Shown in pieces: positions 7,767-16,063 of a stretch of 64,000 bases of DNA. The DNA is taken from assembly GCF_034043515.1 (NCBI RefSeq), contig NZ_CP138214.1:558001-622000 (forward strand), given 5' to 3'. Position 1 is the stretch's first letter, and the number at the start of each line of letters is the position of its first letter. The notes under the pieces were generated by a model. The model ran no database searches, was not told where the DNA came from, and saw nothing but the letters and a program-made list of their open reading frames with translations. The translations under genes were made by a program, and so were the position numbers. This stretch comes from Pseudomonas sp. MUP55. GTDB taxonomy: Bacteria; Pseudomonadota; Gammaproteobacteria; Pseudomonadales; Pseudomonadaceae.

Positions 7767-9791
7767 ATGTTCGCTCCTGCCAATCAAAGTGCCTTTAACC
7801 TGACCCTGGATGGGGAACCTTGTGATCTGAAGGTGCAAGGGTTCACGGGCGATGAATTTATCAGCTTGCCCTATCGCTTTGACCTTGAGTTGGTCAGCGA
7901 GCAAGCCGACCTGGACCTGGACGGCCTGCTGCACCGGCAGGCGTTCCTTGGGTTTGACGCTCAAGGGCACGGCATTCATGGCCGGGTGTACCGGGTCGCG
8001 CAAGGCGATTCGGGCAAGCGGTTGACCCGTTACCAAATCACCCTTGTGCCCCAGTTGGCCTATCTGGAGCACAGCACGCACCAACGGATCTTCCAGAACA
8101 AGACGGTGCCGCAGATCATTGCGCGAGTGTTGGAGGCTCAGGATATTCAGGCGGATACCTTCGTGTTTCGCCTCAGCGGCGACTATCCCGAGCGCGAGTA
8201 CTGTGTTCAGTTCGACGAAACCGATCTGCAGTTCATCCAGCGCTTGTGCGTTGAATCGGGCATTCACTATCACTTCCAGCACAGTCCCGAGCGTCACCTG
8301 TTGGTGTTTGGCGATGACCAGAGTGTGTTTGGCCAGCCGGAGCAGGTCACCCCCTATCTGGTCGGTTCCGGGATGGGGGCCGAGGCGCCTGCGATCAAGC
8401 GCTTCATCCTGCGCCTGAAAACCCGTACCACGGGTGTGAACCTGCGGGCCTACGACTTCAAAAAGCCCAGCCTGGTTTTGGAGAGCATGGCCTCCAGCGG
8501 GCAGCGCCTGCCCCTGCCCCTGGATGAGCAGCGCTACCCTGGAAATTTTACCGATCGAACGCACGGGAAGTACCTGGCGCAGCGCGAGCTGGAGCGTCAT
8601 CGCAGCGACTTTCGCCAGGCCAGGGGCATCAGCGATCAACCGGCGCTGGTCACCGGGCGGTTTCTGAGGATGGCCGGCCACCCGCGTCAGGAATGGAATG
8701 ACCTGTGGCTGGTGACCCAGCTGCACCATTCGGGGCAGCAGCCGCAAGTGCTCGAGGAGTCTGCGCCTGACACCTATGGGGATGGCTTGTCGGCGGGCTA
8801 TAGCAACGATTTTGTGGTGACGCCCTGGGATGTGCCGTTTCGAACGCCTCTGGTCATGCCCCGGCCGCACTTCGCCGGCTACCAGAACGCCGTGGTCACT
8901 GGGCCTGTGGACAGTGAAATCCATTGCGACGAATACGGTCGTGTCAAAGTGCAGATGGCCTGGGATCGCGATGGTGAGCACGACGATCACTCCAGTTGCT
9001 GGCTGCGCGTAGCGAGCGGCTGGGCCCATGACCGTTATGGTGCGGTACTGATTCCGCGGGTCGGCATGGAAGTGCTGGTGGGCTTCGTCGATGGCGACAT
9101 GGACATGCCGCTGGTCATGGGCTGTCTGCCCAATGCGGCAAATCGTTCGCCGCTCGACCTGCCGGCGGACAAGACCCGCAGTCTTTTTCGCAGCCGGAGC
9201 AGCCCTGGTGGTGAGGGCTACAACGAGTTGCGCATCGAGGACCGCAAGGGGGCCGAGGAAATCTACCTGCGTGCCCAGCGCGACTGGACCCAGCACGTGT
9301 TGCATGACCAGCAGGTGCAGGTCGATAACCAGCGCCGGGTAAAGGTGCGCGGCGAGTCGCACCATGAGTTGCTGGGCGAAGAGCAGCGCATCACCCATGG
9401 CAACCGCCTGACTGAACTCAAGCAGGATGACCATCTGGTGATCGGCGGTTCGCAGCACCTGCGTGCTGGTCGTACCCTTCAACTGGCGGCCGGGCAAAGC
9501 ATCGTCATCGACGCGGAAGCCAGCGTCACGATTCAGGCGGGAGGGCAGTCGATCACGCTGTCGGCGGGCGGCATTTTCAGCAGCGTGCCGATCCAGCTTG
9601 GCGGAGCGCCAGCCCCTGGGGCGGCGCCGTTGACGCCGGGTTTGAAGGAGACGGCGCTGGCGGCCATCCCGCTGCCTCTGAGCGCTGTGCAGGTAGCGAG
9701 CCTGAAACGCAGCGCGCCTTTTTGCGAAGAGTGCGAACGCTGCCGAAATGGGCAGTGCGATATTGCCGAGCATGCAGGGAGTGTTAACTGA
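7767..9791 (+). CDS. vgrG: Type VI secretion spike protein VgrG (orphan)
   Basis: Trimeric spike at the tip of the T6SS Hcp tube, carrying effectors. The 674-residue product shows the N-terminal gp27-like domain (FNLTLDGEPCDLKVQGF..., LVPQLAYLEHSTHQRIFQNKTV, CVQFDETDLQFIQRLC), the gp5/OB region (EIHCDEYGRVKVQMAWDRDG, SSCWLRVASGWAHDRYG, VLVGFVDGDMDMPLVMG) and the beta-prism tail with RAGRTLQLAAGQSIVIDAEA. The C-terminus carries a four-Cys cluster (Cys653, 656, 659, 664). There is no long C-terminal toxin extension. It overlaps the DUF4123 gene by one base (TGATG). No hcp or T6SS structural genes are in the window, so it must rely on a distant apparatus. Confidence 0.95.
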   Translation: MFAPANQSAFNLTLDGEPCDLKVQGFTGDEFISLPYRFDLELVSEQADLDLDGLLHRQAFLGFDAQGHGIHGRVYRVAQGDSGKRLTRYQITLVPQLAYLEHSTHQRIFQNKTVPQIIARVLEAQDIQADTFVFRLSGDYPEREYCVQFDETDLQFIQRLCVESGIHYHFQHSPERHLLVFGDDQSVFGQPEQVTPYLVGSGMGAEAPAIKRFILRLKTRTTGVNLRAYDFKKPSLVLESMASSGQRLPLPLDEQRYPGNFTDRTHGKYLAQRELERHRSDFRQARGISDQPALVTGRFLRMAGHPRQEWNDLWLVTQLHHSGQQPQVLEESAPDTYGDGLSAGYSNDFVVTPWDVPFRTPLVMPRPHFAGYQNAVVTGPVDSEIHCDEYGRVKVQMAWDRDGEHDDHSSCWLRVASGWAHDRYGAVLIPRVGMEVLVGFVDGDMDMPLVMGCLPNAANRSPLDLPADKTRSLFRSRSSPGGEGYNELRIEDRKGAEEIYLRAQRDWTQHVLHDQQVQVDNQRRVKVRGESHHELLGEEQRITHGNRLTELKQDDHLVIGGSQHLRAGRTLQLAAGQSIVIDAEASVTIQAGGQSITLSAGGIFSSVPIQLGGAPAPGAAPLTPGLKETALAAIPLPLSAVQVASLKRSAPFCEECERCRNGQCDIAEHAGSVN

Positions 9792-10516
9792 TGCAGACGC
9801 CCATGGACCCCGGCACTTGGCTGGCGCAGTTTCCGTTGCTTGCCGGTGAACGACTCTTTGCTGTGCTGGGCACTGCCAGCGAGGCCAAGCCACTCGCCGC
9901 CTGGCAAACCATGACGGCGAGGCCGGCACCGCAGGCGATCTGGGCCGGTACGGCCTACGCGGCTTGGGATGAGGTGATGCCTTACGTAGGTGTCGTCGAG
10001 CCCGGCAGCGCCTTTCTCGATTGGGTAGCCACTGTGCAGGCCAGGGATTGGGGGTGGCTGGCAGTATCCTCCAGCCCTTTGGAAACCGTGGTTGCCCACC
10101 TGCAAAGCCTGACTCAGGTTTTCATGCCCGATGAACAGGCAGTGTTTTTACGCTTCTGGGATGGCGCACAGTTTCAGCCGATGTGGCAGCACTTGGGCGC
10201 TGAGGCAGGGGCGGTGTTGCCGGTGTTTGGACGTTATCTGATCAACGGCCAGCCGCTCACAGTGGCGCCTGGCCCGGTGACACCCGCGAAAGCCTGGCCC
10301 TGGTGGCGAGTGCCTGAACCGTTGCTCAGGCACCTGGCTGAGCGGTCGCCGCAGGTACTGATCGACAACCTGCTGCAATGGCTGCAAGAGCAGCGCCCCG
10401 ACCTGTATGCGGCCTTCACACCGACCACCTTGAGACACAAACTTACCTGGCTGGCGCGCAGGCCCGGGGTCAGCCATGGGGCGCTGGTCGATTACCTCTC
10501 CGCGCAGTTGAGCTGA
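9791..10516 (+). CDS. DUF4123 domain protein, probable VgrG-effector adaptor
   Basis: DUF4123 proteins act as adaptors/chaperones that load a T6SS effector onto a cognate VgrG. The 241-residue product has the family pattern: an N-terminal LFAVLGTASEAKP strand, then WAGTAYAAWDEVMPYVGVVEPGSAFLDWVA, WGWLAVSSSPLETVVAHLQSL, and DEQAVFLRFWDGAQFQPMWQHL cut here as AVFLRFWDGAQF. It also has a C-terminal helical part (LIDNLLQWLQEQRPDLYAAF). It starts inside the vgrG stop codon, indicating translational coupling. Normally an effector gene follows; here only 79 bases separate it from rlmJ, so its cargo is missing or encoded elsewhere. The family call is by pattern recognition. Confidence 0.85.
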   Translation: MQTPMDPGTWLAQFPLLAGERLFAVLGTASEAKPLAAWQTMTARPAPQAIWAGTAYAAWDEVMPYVGVVEPGSAFLDWVATVQARDWGWLAVSSSPLETVVAHLQSLTQVFMPDEQAVFLRFWDGAQFQPMWQHLGAEAGAVLPVFGRYLINGQPLTVAPGPVTPAKAWPWWRVPEPLLRHLAERSPQVLIDNLLQWLQEQRPDLYAAFTPTTLRHKLTWLARRPGVSHGALVDYLSAQLS

Positions 10517-10595
10517 ACACCCTCATCACCCGCCATGCGGCCCTGCACCTTTGCGCCGGTAGAAGGTAAACTTCGCCCCCTGCGCAGGAGCAACC

Positions 10596-11432
10596 ATGAA
10601 CTATCGTCACGCCTTTCACGCCGGCAACCACGCCGATGTCTTCAAACACCTGACCTTGACCCGCCTCATCGCCCTGATGTCGCGCAAGGAGCAGCCGTTC
10701 GCCTACCTTGATACCCATGCCGGTATCGGCCTGTACGATTTGCAAGGTGACCAGGCCAACCGCACCGGTGAATACCTGGAAGGCATCGCCCGCCTGTGGG
10801 GCGCGAACGACTTGCCGCCGCTTACCGCCGATTACATGCGCGTGCTGCACGAGATGAACCCGGATGGCCAGTTGCGTTACTACCCAGGTTCGCCGGAACT
10901 GGCGCGGCGCCTCACGCGCCCCCAGGACCGTGTGCTGCTCAACGAAAAGCACCCGGAAGACGGCGTGTTGCTCAAGGACAACATGAAGGGCGATCGCCGG
11001 GTCAAGGTGCACCTTGGCGAAGGCTGGCATGTGCCGCGCGCCCTGTTGCCGGTGCCGGAAAAACGCGCGCTGATGCTGATCGACCCACCGTTTGAAAAGC
11101 TCGACGAAATGCAGCGTTGCGCGGCGTCCCTCAAGGAAGCCGTCAGCCGCATGCGCCAGACGGTCGCGGCGATCTGGTACCCGGTGAAAGACCAGCGCAT
11201 GCTGCGCCGCTTCTACCAGGACCTGGCCGGCACCGGCGCGCCGAAACTGTTGCGCGTGGAATTGCTGGTGCACCCACTGGACACGCCCAACACCCTGACC
11301 GGTTCGGGCCTGGCGATTGCCAACCCACCGTGGGGCCTGGAAGAAGAGTTGCGTGAATTGCTGCCGTGGCTGTCCAAACAGCTAGGCCAGACCCAGGGTG
11401 GGTGGCAGATGGACTGGTTGATCGCTGAGTAA
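10596..11432 (+). CDS. rlmJ: 23S rRNA (adenine-N6)-methyltransferase RlmJ
   Basis: Methylates A2030 of 23S rRNA using S-adenosylmethionine. The product has 278 residues, the family length. It begins with the hallmark MNYRHAFHAGNHADVFKH. Other motifs are the SAM-binding YLDTHAGIGLYDL, the catalytic LIDPPFE (DPPY-like motif) and a conserved C-terminal SGLAIANPPWGLEEEL. The start ATG at 10596 has the good ribosome site AGGAG eight bases upstream. It is a housekeeping gene that marks the right border of the vgrG insertion. It converges on msrA across the repeat array. Confidence 0.97.
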   Translation: MNYRHAFHAGNHADVFKHLTLTRLIALMSRKEQPFAYLDTHAGIGLYDLQGDQANRTGEYLEGIARLWGANDLPPLTADYMRVLHEMNPDGQLRYYPGSPELARRLTRPQDRVLLNEKHPEDGVLLKDNMKGDRRVKVHLGEGWHVPRALLPVPEKRALMLIDPPFEKLDEMQRCAASLKEAVSRMRQTVAAIWYPVKDQRMLRRFYQDLAGTGAPKLLRVELLVHPLDTPNTLTGSGLAIANPPWGLEEELRELLPWLSKQLGQTQGGWQMDWLIAE

Positions 11433-11460
11433 GCGCCTTTCCAGCCAAACACAAAACCAG

Positions 11461-12285
11461 TGCGGGAGGGGGCTTGCTCCCGATAGCGGAGTGTCAGCCA
11501 GTCCATCTGTCACTGATACACCGCTATCGGGGGCAAGCCCCCTCCCACATTTTTGAGCGGTGCTGACCTTGGCTCGTGCAGGTCGCGTGGGCGCCACCGC
11601 TGCCGGCCCCGCTCAGTGTTCGAGGTAAACACGAAACCAATGTGGGAGAGGGCTCGCCCCCGATGCCGGAGTGTCAGCCAGTCCATCTGTCACTGATACA
11701 CCGCTATCGGGGGCAAGCCCCCTCCCACATTTTTGAGCGGTGCTGACCTTGGCTCGTGCAGGTTGCGTGGGCGCCACCGCTGCCGGCTCTGGTCAGCGTT
11801 CGAGGTAAACACGAAACCAATGTGGGAGGGGGCTCGCCCCCGATGCCGGAGTGTCAGCCAGTCCATCTGTCACTGATACACCGCTATCGGGGGCAAGCCC
11901 CCTCCCACATTTTTGAGCGGTGCTGACCTTGGCTCGTGCAGGTTGCGTGGGCGCCACCGCTGCCGGCTCTGGTCAGCGTTCGAGGTAAACACGAAACCAA
12001 TGTGGGAGGTGGCTTGCCCCCGATAGCGGAGTGTCAGTCAGTGCGTCTGTCACTGATACACCGCTATCGGGAGCAAGCCCCCTCCCACATTTTTGAGCGG
12101 TGGTGACCTTGGATCGGGCAGGTTGCGTGGGCGCCACCGCTGCCGGCTCTGGTCAGCGTTCGAGGTAAACACGAAACCAATGTGGGAGGGGGCTTGCCCC
12201 CCGATAGCGGAGTGTCAGTCAGTACATCTTTCACTGATACACCGCCATCGGGGGCAAGCCCCCTCCCACATTTTTTTGAGCGGTG
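11461..12285. repeat. Tandem array of 180-bp REPIN units (four full, one partial)
   Basis: The period is exactly 180 bases: units begin at 11461, 11641, 11821 and 12001, and a truncated fifth unit begins at 12181. Each unit opens with two REP sequences in inverted orientation (TGTGGGAGGGGGCTTGCCCC ... complement ending CCTCCCACA) separated by about 45 bases. An 86-base spacer follows with its own dyad (GCTGACC ... GGTCAGC) in units 2-4. Units 2 and 3 differ by one visible base, while units 1, 4 and 5 are more diverged. The array fills the convergent gap between the rlmJ and msrA stop codons. It is not a CRISPR array: the repeats are long, directly abutting, and without unique spacers. Confidence 0.93.
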
Positions 12286-12292
12286 TCGCCCG

Positions 12293-12940
12293 TCAGATCG
12301 GGCAGGTCACGCCAGTGCCGCCGATGCCGCAGTAGCCCTGCGGGTTCTTCGCCAGGTACTGTTGGTGATACGCCTCGGCGAAGTACACCGTTGGCGCCTC
12401 GTCGATTTCGGTGGTGATTTCGCCCAGGCCAGCCTTGGTCAGCTCTTGCTGATACGCCTGGGCGCTGGCTTTGGCCGCCGCCAGTTGCTCCGGCGTGGTG
12501 GCGTAGATAACCGAGCGGTATTGGCTGCCAATATCGTTACCCTGGCGCATGCCCTGGGTGGGGTTGTGCAGTTCCCAGAACATCTTCAGCAGGTCTTCGT
12601 ATTTCACTTTGGCCTGGTCATACACCACCAGCACCACTTCGCTGTGGCCGGTCAGGCCTGAGCAGACTTCTTCGTAGGTCGGGTTCGGCGTGAAGCCGCC
12701 GGCGTAGCCGACCACGGTGCTGACCACTCCGTCGCGCTGCCAGAACTTGCGTTCGGCCCCCCAGAAGCAACCGAGGCCGAAGATCGCGAAGCCGACGTCG
12801 TCGGTAAACGGGCCCAGCAGCGGGTTGCCGTTGACGAAATGCGTCTCCGGCAGGGCCATCGGGGTTTCACGGCCAGGCAGAGCTTGTTCTTGAGTAGGCA
12901 GCACGTTTTTGTTCACCAGAATTTCCGAGCGCAAGACCAT
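12293..12940 (-). CDS. msrA: Peptide-methionine (S)-S-oxide reductase MsrA
   Basis: Repairs oxidised methionine in proteins. The product has 215 residues with the catalytic motif [13 protein letters not shown] (Cys nucleophile). Downstream it has VVGYAGG and [20 protein letters not shown], and [19 protein letters not shown]. The C-terminal Cys residues ([14 protein letters not shown]) are likely the resolving ones. The N-terminal 45 residues before the core resemble the extended Pseudomonas form, so I kept the ATG at 12938-12940. It lies upstream of dipA on another transcription unit and converges with rlmJ. The same msrA-dipA-aceF-aceE order is found in P. aeruginosa. Confidence 0.97.
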   Translation of the reverse strand: MVLRSEILVNKNVLPTQEQALPGRETPMALPETHFVNGNPLLGPFTDDVGFAIFGLGCFWGAERKFWQRDGVVSTVVGYAGGFTPNPTYEEVCSGLTGHSEVVLVVYDQAKVKYEDLLKMFWELHNPTQGMRQGNDIGSQYRSVIYATTPEQLAAAKASAQAYQQELTKAGLGEITTEIDEAPTVYFAEAYHQQYLAKNPQGYCGIGGTGVTCPI

Positions 12941-13012
12941 GATCAGTCCTCTCGTCAGGTTGAGTAGCGGTAAATTGTCAGACAGCCAGTGTGCCCGAGT
13001 GTTACAGCGCTG

Positions 13013-15706
13013 TCAGGCGATTGGCCCGCGCGGGTAGCGTTTAAGCTTGTCCAGCAGCTCTGCACCGGGGATTGGCCGGTCGAACAGGTAGCCCTGGCCC
13101 ACATCGCAACGATGCCGGCGCAGGAACGCCAGTTGCTCGGCCGTCTCGATGCCCTCGGCCACCACCTTGAGCTTGAGGTTGTGGGCCATGGCGATAACCG
13201 CCGAGGTGATTTCCATGTCGTCCTGGTTGTCCGGGATTTCGTGGATAAAGCTGCGATCAATCTTAATGATGTCGATGGGGAATTTTTTCAAGTAGCTCAG
13301 CGACGAATAACCGGTGCCGAAGTCGTCCATGGCCAGGGTCAGGCCAAAGCTCTTCAACTGGTCCAGTTGCAGGCGCGTGTCTTCGGTGGCCTCCAGCAGC
13401 AGGCCTTCGGTCAGCTCCAGCTCCAGCAGGTTGGCTGGCAGCTGTTCTTCCTTGAGGATGGTGGCAATCGAAGCCACCAGATCCGGATCGGAAAACTGCT
13501 TGGGCGACAGGTTGATCGCCACCTGCAAGTTGCCCAGGCCCGCCGCCGTCAACTGCCGGCTCATGCGGCAGGCCTGGCGTGCGATCCATTTGCCGATGGG
13601 GATGATCAAGCCGGTTTCTTCGGCCACGCTGATGAACTGATCGGGGCGGATCATGCCCTTTTCCGGGTGGTTCCAGCGCAGCAGCGCTTCCATGCCCAGC
13701 AGACGGCCACTGCGCAGGCACAGCTTGGGCTGGTAGAACACGTCCAGCTCGTTCTGGGTGAGGGCGCGGCGCAGGTTGTTTTCCACGAACAGCTTGTAAC
13801 TCGCCTCGGCGTTCAGGGCTTCGGTAAACACTTGCACCTGGTGCTTGCCGTTGGCCTTGGCCTTGTGCAGGGCCAGCCCGGCGTTGCGCATCAGGGTCTG
13901 CGGATCGCGCCCGTGCAGTGGCGCGCAGGCCAGGCCCACGGAACCGGTCACGCTGATCAATTGGTTGTCGACGAACATCGGCTTGTCGAGGGTGGCCAGC
14001 AACTGGCTGGCGACCTGCTGCCCGGTCTCCAGGTCGGTATCGTCCAGCAGCACCGCGAACTCGTTACTGGCAAAGCGCGCCAGGCTGCCGCCGCTGCTCA
14101 AGCTGTTGCGCAGGCGACGGGCCAGGCTGATCAGCAACTTGTCACCGGTCTGGTGGCCGAGGCTGTCGTTGATCCGCTTGAAGTTGTCGATGTCCACCAG
14201 CAGCAGGCTGATCGGGCTGTTGCTGTCGCGGGCAAAGCGCTCGTCGAGGTTGCGGATGAAGGCCGGGCGGTTGCCCAGGTTGGTCAGGTTGTCGGTGTAG
14301 GCCAGACGTTCGATGCGCTGTTGCGCCAGCTTGGTCTGGGTGATGTCTTCGTAGATGCCGATGTAGTGGGTCAACTCACGGTTGTCGCCATACACCTTGG
14401 AAATCGACAACTGGCCCCAGTAAGGTTCCAGGTTTTTGCGCCGGCTTTTGAACTCACCTTGCCAGCTGTTGCTCTTGGCCAGGCTCGACGGCGCATCGAA
14501 CAGCAACTCGCTGAGATTCTCCAGGGCCGGCAACTGCGCCAGGCGATGGCCGTGCACCTCTTCGGCGCTGTATTGGGTGATCGCGGTGAAGCTGGGGTTG
14601 ACGTACTCCACCACGCCATCGCAATTGACCAGCAAAAACGCGTTGGCGCTTTGTTCCACCGCACGCTGGAACAGGTGCAGGGCGCTGGTGGCGGTGCGTC
14701 GGTTGTGGTTGTTGATGACTTGGGCGAACTGGTCCGCCAGCTCGCCGGCAAAGGCGATTTCATCGGACTGCCAGGCGCGCGAACTGCCGCTTTGCTCAAG
14801 GCACAGCACGCCGACCACCTGGCCATCCACCCGGATGCTCGCGTCGAGCATGGCGTGAACGTCCTTGGCCAGCAGGCTGTCGGCCATCTCCCGGGTGCGC
14901 GGGTCGCGCATGGCATTGGTGGCATCGATCGCGCGGCTGCTGTGCAGGGCCTCAAGGTAATCGGGGAAGCAACCGGCGTCGATCGCTTCAGGCAAATGGT
15001 GCTGCTGGTCGGCGCGGTGATAGGCCGAAATCGGCACCAGGCGCTGACCTTCCAGGTTCCAGATACTGGCGCAGTCGATCTGATAGATGTCGCAGGCGCT
15101 GCGGGTGATCAGTTCAGCCGCTTCCTGCAGCGAGTTGGGCGTGGTGTAGCGTTGGCGGGCCAGCAGCAGGATCAGCTCCTGCTGGGCGCGTACCCGTTCC
15201 AGGTGCTGCAGCTGTTCCTGCTGTGCGCGCTGGTTGAGCTCCAGGGCGATTTGCAGGCGGCTGTTCTGGTTTTCCAGATCGGCGGTGGGCACCGTGGCGG
15301 GAATCTCGCTGAACAGGCCATCGACTACCATCAGGTAGCCGCGCAGCAGATGACGGTTGTGTTGCTTGTAGGCCTCGCCCATTTCCAGCAGGCTCAGCGG
15401 GCCGTCGTTGGTGTGCAGGGTGTAGCGCACCAGGTAGTGGGGGCTGTGGGTCAATTGCTGCTGGATCGCGTCGTGCAGCTGATAGCGCGCCTGGGGCTCC
15501 ATCAGGCTGGCGTACGGCGTGCCGAGCAGGGCGCAGAGTTCGACTGCCGGCAGGCCGAATTGGCGCTCGCAATTGGGGTCCAGGTACAGCAGCGCCCAGC
15601 TTGCCTCATTAAGCCGCTCGAAACGCAGCATACCGAGGCGCGAAGGCACCGGTAACTGCGTCACTACCTCGGTCCCCATTCGGGCGACATCGGGTTGGCT
15701 TTTCAT
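13013..15706 (-). CDS. dipA: c-di-GMP phosphodiesterase DipA-like (PAS-GAF-PAS-GGDEF-EAL)
   Basis: Likely hydrolyses cyclic di-GMP and so affects biofilm dispersal. The product has 897 residues. The order of parts is an N-terminal PAS-like region (about 25-140), a coiled linker (LENQNSRLQIALELNQRAQQ), a GAF-like sensor (about 175-345), a second PAS (about 350-475), a GGDEF domain (about 480-640) and an EAL domain (about 650-890). The cyclase site reads ASNEF (residues 546-550) instead of GGDEF, so cyclase activity is unlikely. The EAL motif (residues 673-675, in EALLRW) and later motifs (MDDFGTGYSSLSYL, KIDRSFI, VVAEGIE) are intact. The symbol rests on this architecture, the length, the degenerate motif and the location beside aceF, as for PA5017 in P. 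aeruginosa. Confidence 0.9.
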   Translation of the reverse strand: MKSQPDVARMGTEVVTQLPVPSRLGMLRFERLNEASWALLYLDPNCERQFGLPAVELCALLGTPYASLMEPQARYQLHDAIQQQLTHSPHYLVRYTLHTNDGPLSLLEMGEAYKQHNRHLLRGYLMVVDGLFSEIPATVPTADLENQNSRLQIALELNQRAQQEQLQHLERVRAQQELILLLARQRYTTPNSLQEAAELITRSACDIYQIDCASIWNLEGQRLVPISAYHRADQQHHLPEAIDAGCFPDYLEALHSSRAIDATNAMRDPRTREMADSLLAKDVHAMLDASIRVDGQVVGVLCLEQSGSSRAWQSDEIAFAGELADQFAQVINNHNRRTATSALHLFQRAVEQSANAFLLVNCDGVVEYVNPSFTAITQYSAEEVHGHRLAQLPALENLSELLFDAPSSLAKSNSWQGEFKSRRKNLEPYWGQLSISKVYGDNRELTHYIGIYEDITQTKLAQQRIERLAYTDNLTNLGNRPAFIRNLDERFARDSNSPISLLLVDIDNFKRINDSLGHQTGDKLLISLARRLRNSLSSGGSLARFASNEFAVLLDDTDLETGQQVASQLLATLDKPMFVDNQLISVTGSVGLACAPLHGRDPQTLMRNAGLALHKAKANGKHQVQVFTEALNAEASYKLFVENNLRRALTQNELDVFYQPKLCLRSGRLLGMEALLRWNHPEKGMIRPDQFISVAEETGLIIPIGKWIARQACRMSRQLTAAGLGNLQVAINLSPKQFSDPDLVASIATILKEEQLPANLLELELTEGLLLEATEDTRLQLDQLKSFGLTLAMDDFGTGYSSLSYLKKFPIDIIKIDRSFIHEIPDNQDDMEITSAVIAMAHNLKLKVVAEGIETAEQLAFLRRHRCDVGQGYLFDRPIPGAELLDKLKRYPRGPIA

Positions 15707-15856
15707 GGGGGAGACTCGCTTGGGAAAATGCGCACGGCGCCGGGCTCACGCCCTCTTTATGGTTACCTGCGGCAAGGTTGCATCATGCGGCACGCACTGA
15801 CAAGAGAGGATGAAGGCTAAGTGCTATAACGCTGTTATCGGCCGCACGGGGGATTT

Positions 15857-15960
15857 CTGTAGGAGCGAGCTTGCTCGCGAAGATCCTCAACGATAACGCA
15901 GGTCTTCTGGAGAAACGCGGTGCCCCGGAGTTTTCCGCGAGCAAGCTCGCTCCTGCAAGG
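15857..15960. repeat. REPIN of the GCGAGCTTGCTCGC family
   Basis: CTGTAGGAGCGAGCTTGCTC opens the left arm, and the complement ending in GCTCGCTCCTGCAAGG closes the right arm, with about 55 bases of loop sequence. This is a different REP family from the GGGGGCTTGCCCCC type found elsewhere in the window. The other copy of this family is at 41072-41175. Confidence 0.85.
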
Positions 15961-15967
15961 TCAGCGC

Positions 15968-15995
15968 AAAAAAAGCCCCGCCAAGTGGCGGGGTT
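15968..15995 (-). terminator. Rho-independent terminator of aceEF
   Basis: On the minus strand, CCCCGCC pairs with GGCGGGG (15976-15982 and 15987-15993) around a four-base loop, followed by seven U (A run 15968-15974 on the plus strand). It lies 70 bases after the aceF stop. Confidence 0.9.
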
Positions 15996-16063
15996 GAGGT
16001 ACGAGCGTGGCGCTCGGAAATCGATGCGGCAAGGGCCTCCCGATAAGGGGAGGCCGCTGCGGC

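Larger units (their letters stand above)
15707..16063. other. Intergenic region dipA-aceF
   Basis: A 357-base gap. It holds a REP pair (15857-15960) and the aceF terminator (15968-15995). The 150 bases next to the dipA start contain no motif I can name. They must hold the dipA promoter. Confidence 0.6.

Noticed and set aside
11461..12285. Possible CRISPR array
   Set aside because: Repeats are 180 bases and abut directly, contain REP palindromes, have no unique spacers and there are no cas genes.
12093..12661. Short plus-strand open frames in the repeat array and across msrA
   Set aside because: They are composed of REP sequence and msrA antisense; no ribosome site and no homology pattern.
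12989..15655. 888-residue plus-strand open frame opposite dipA
   Set aside because: Antisense shadow typical of high-GC Pseudomonas genes; the minus strand has clear GAF, PAS and EAL motifs.
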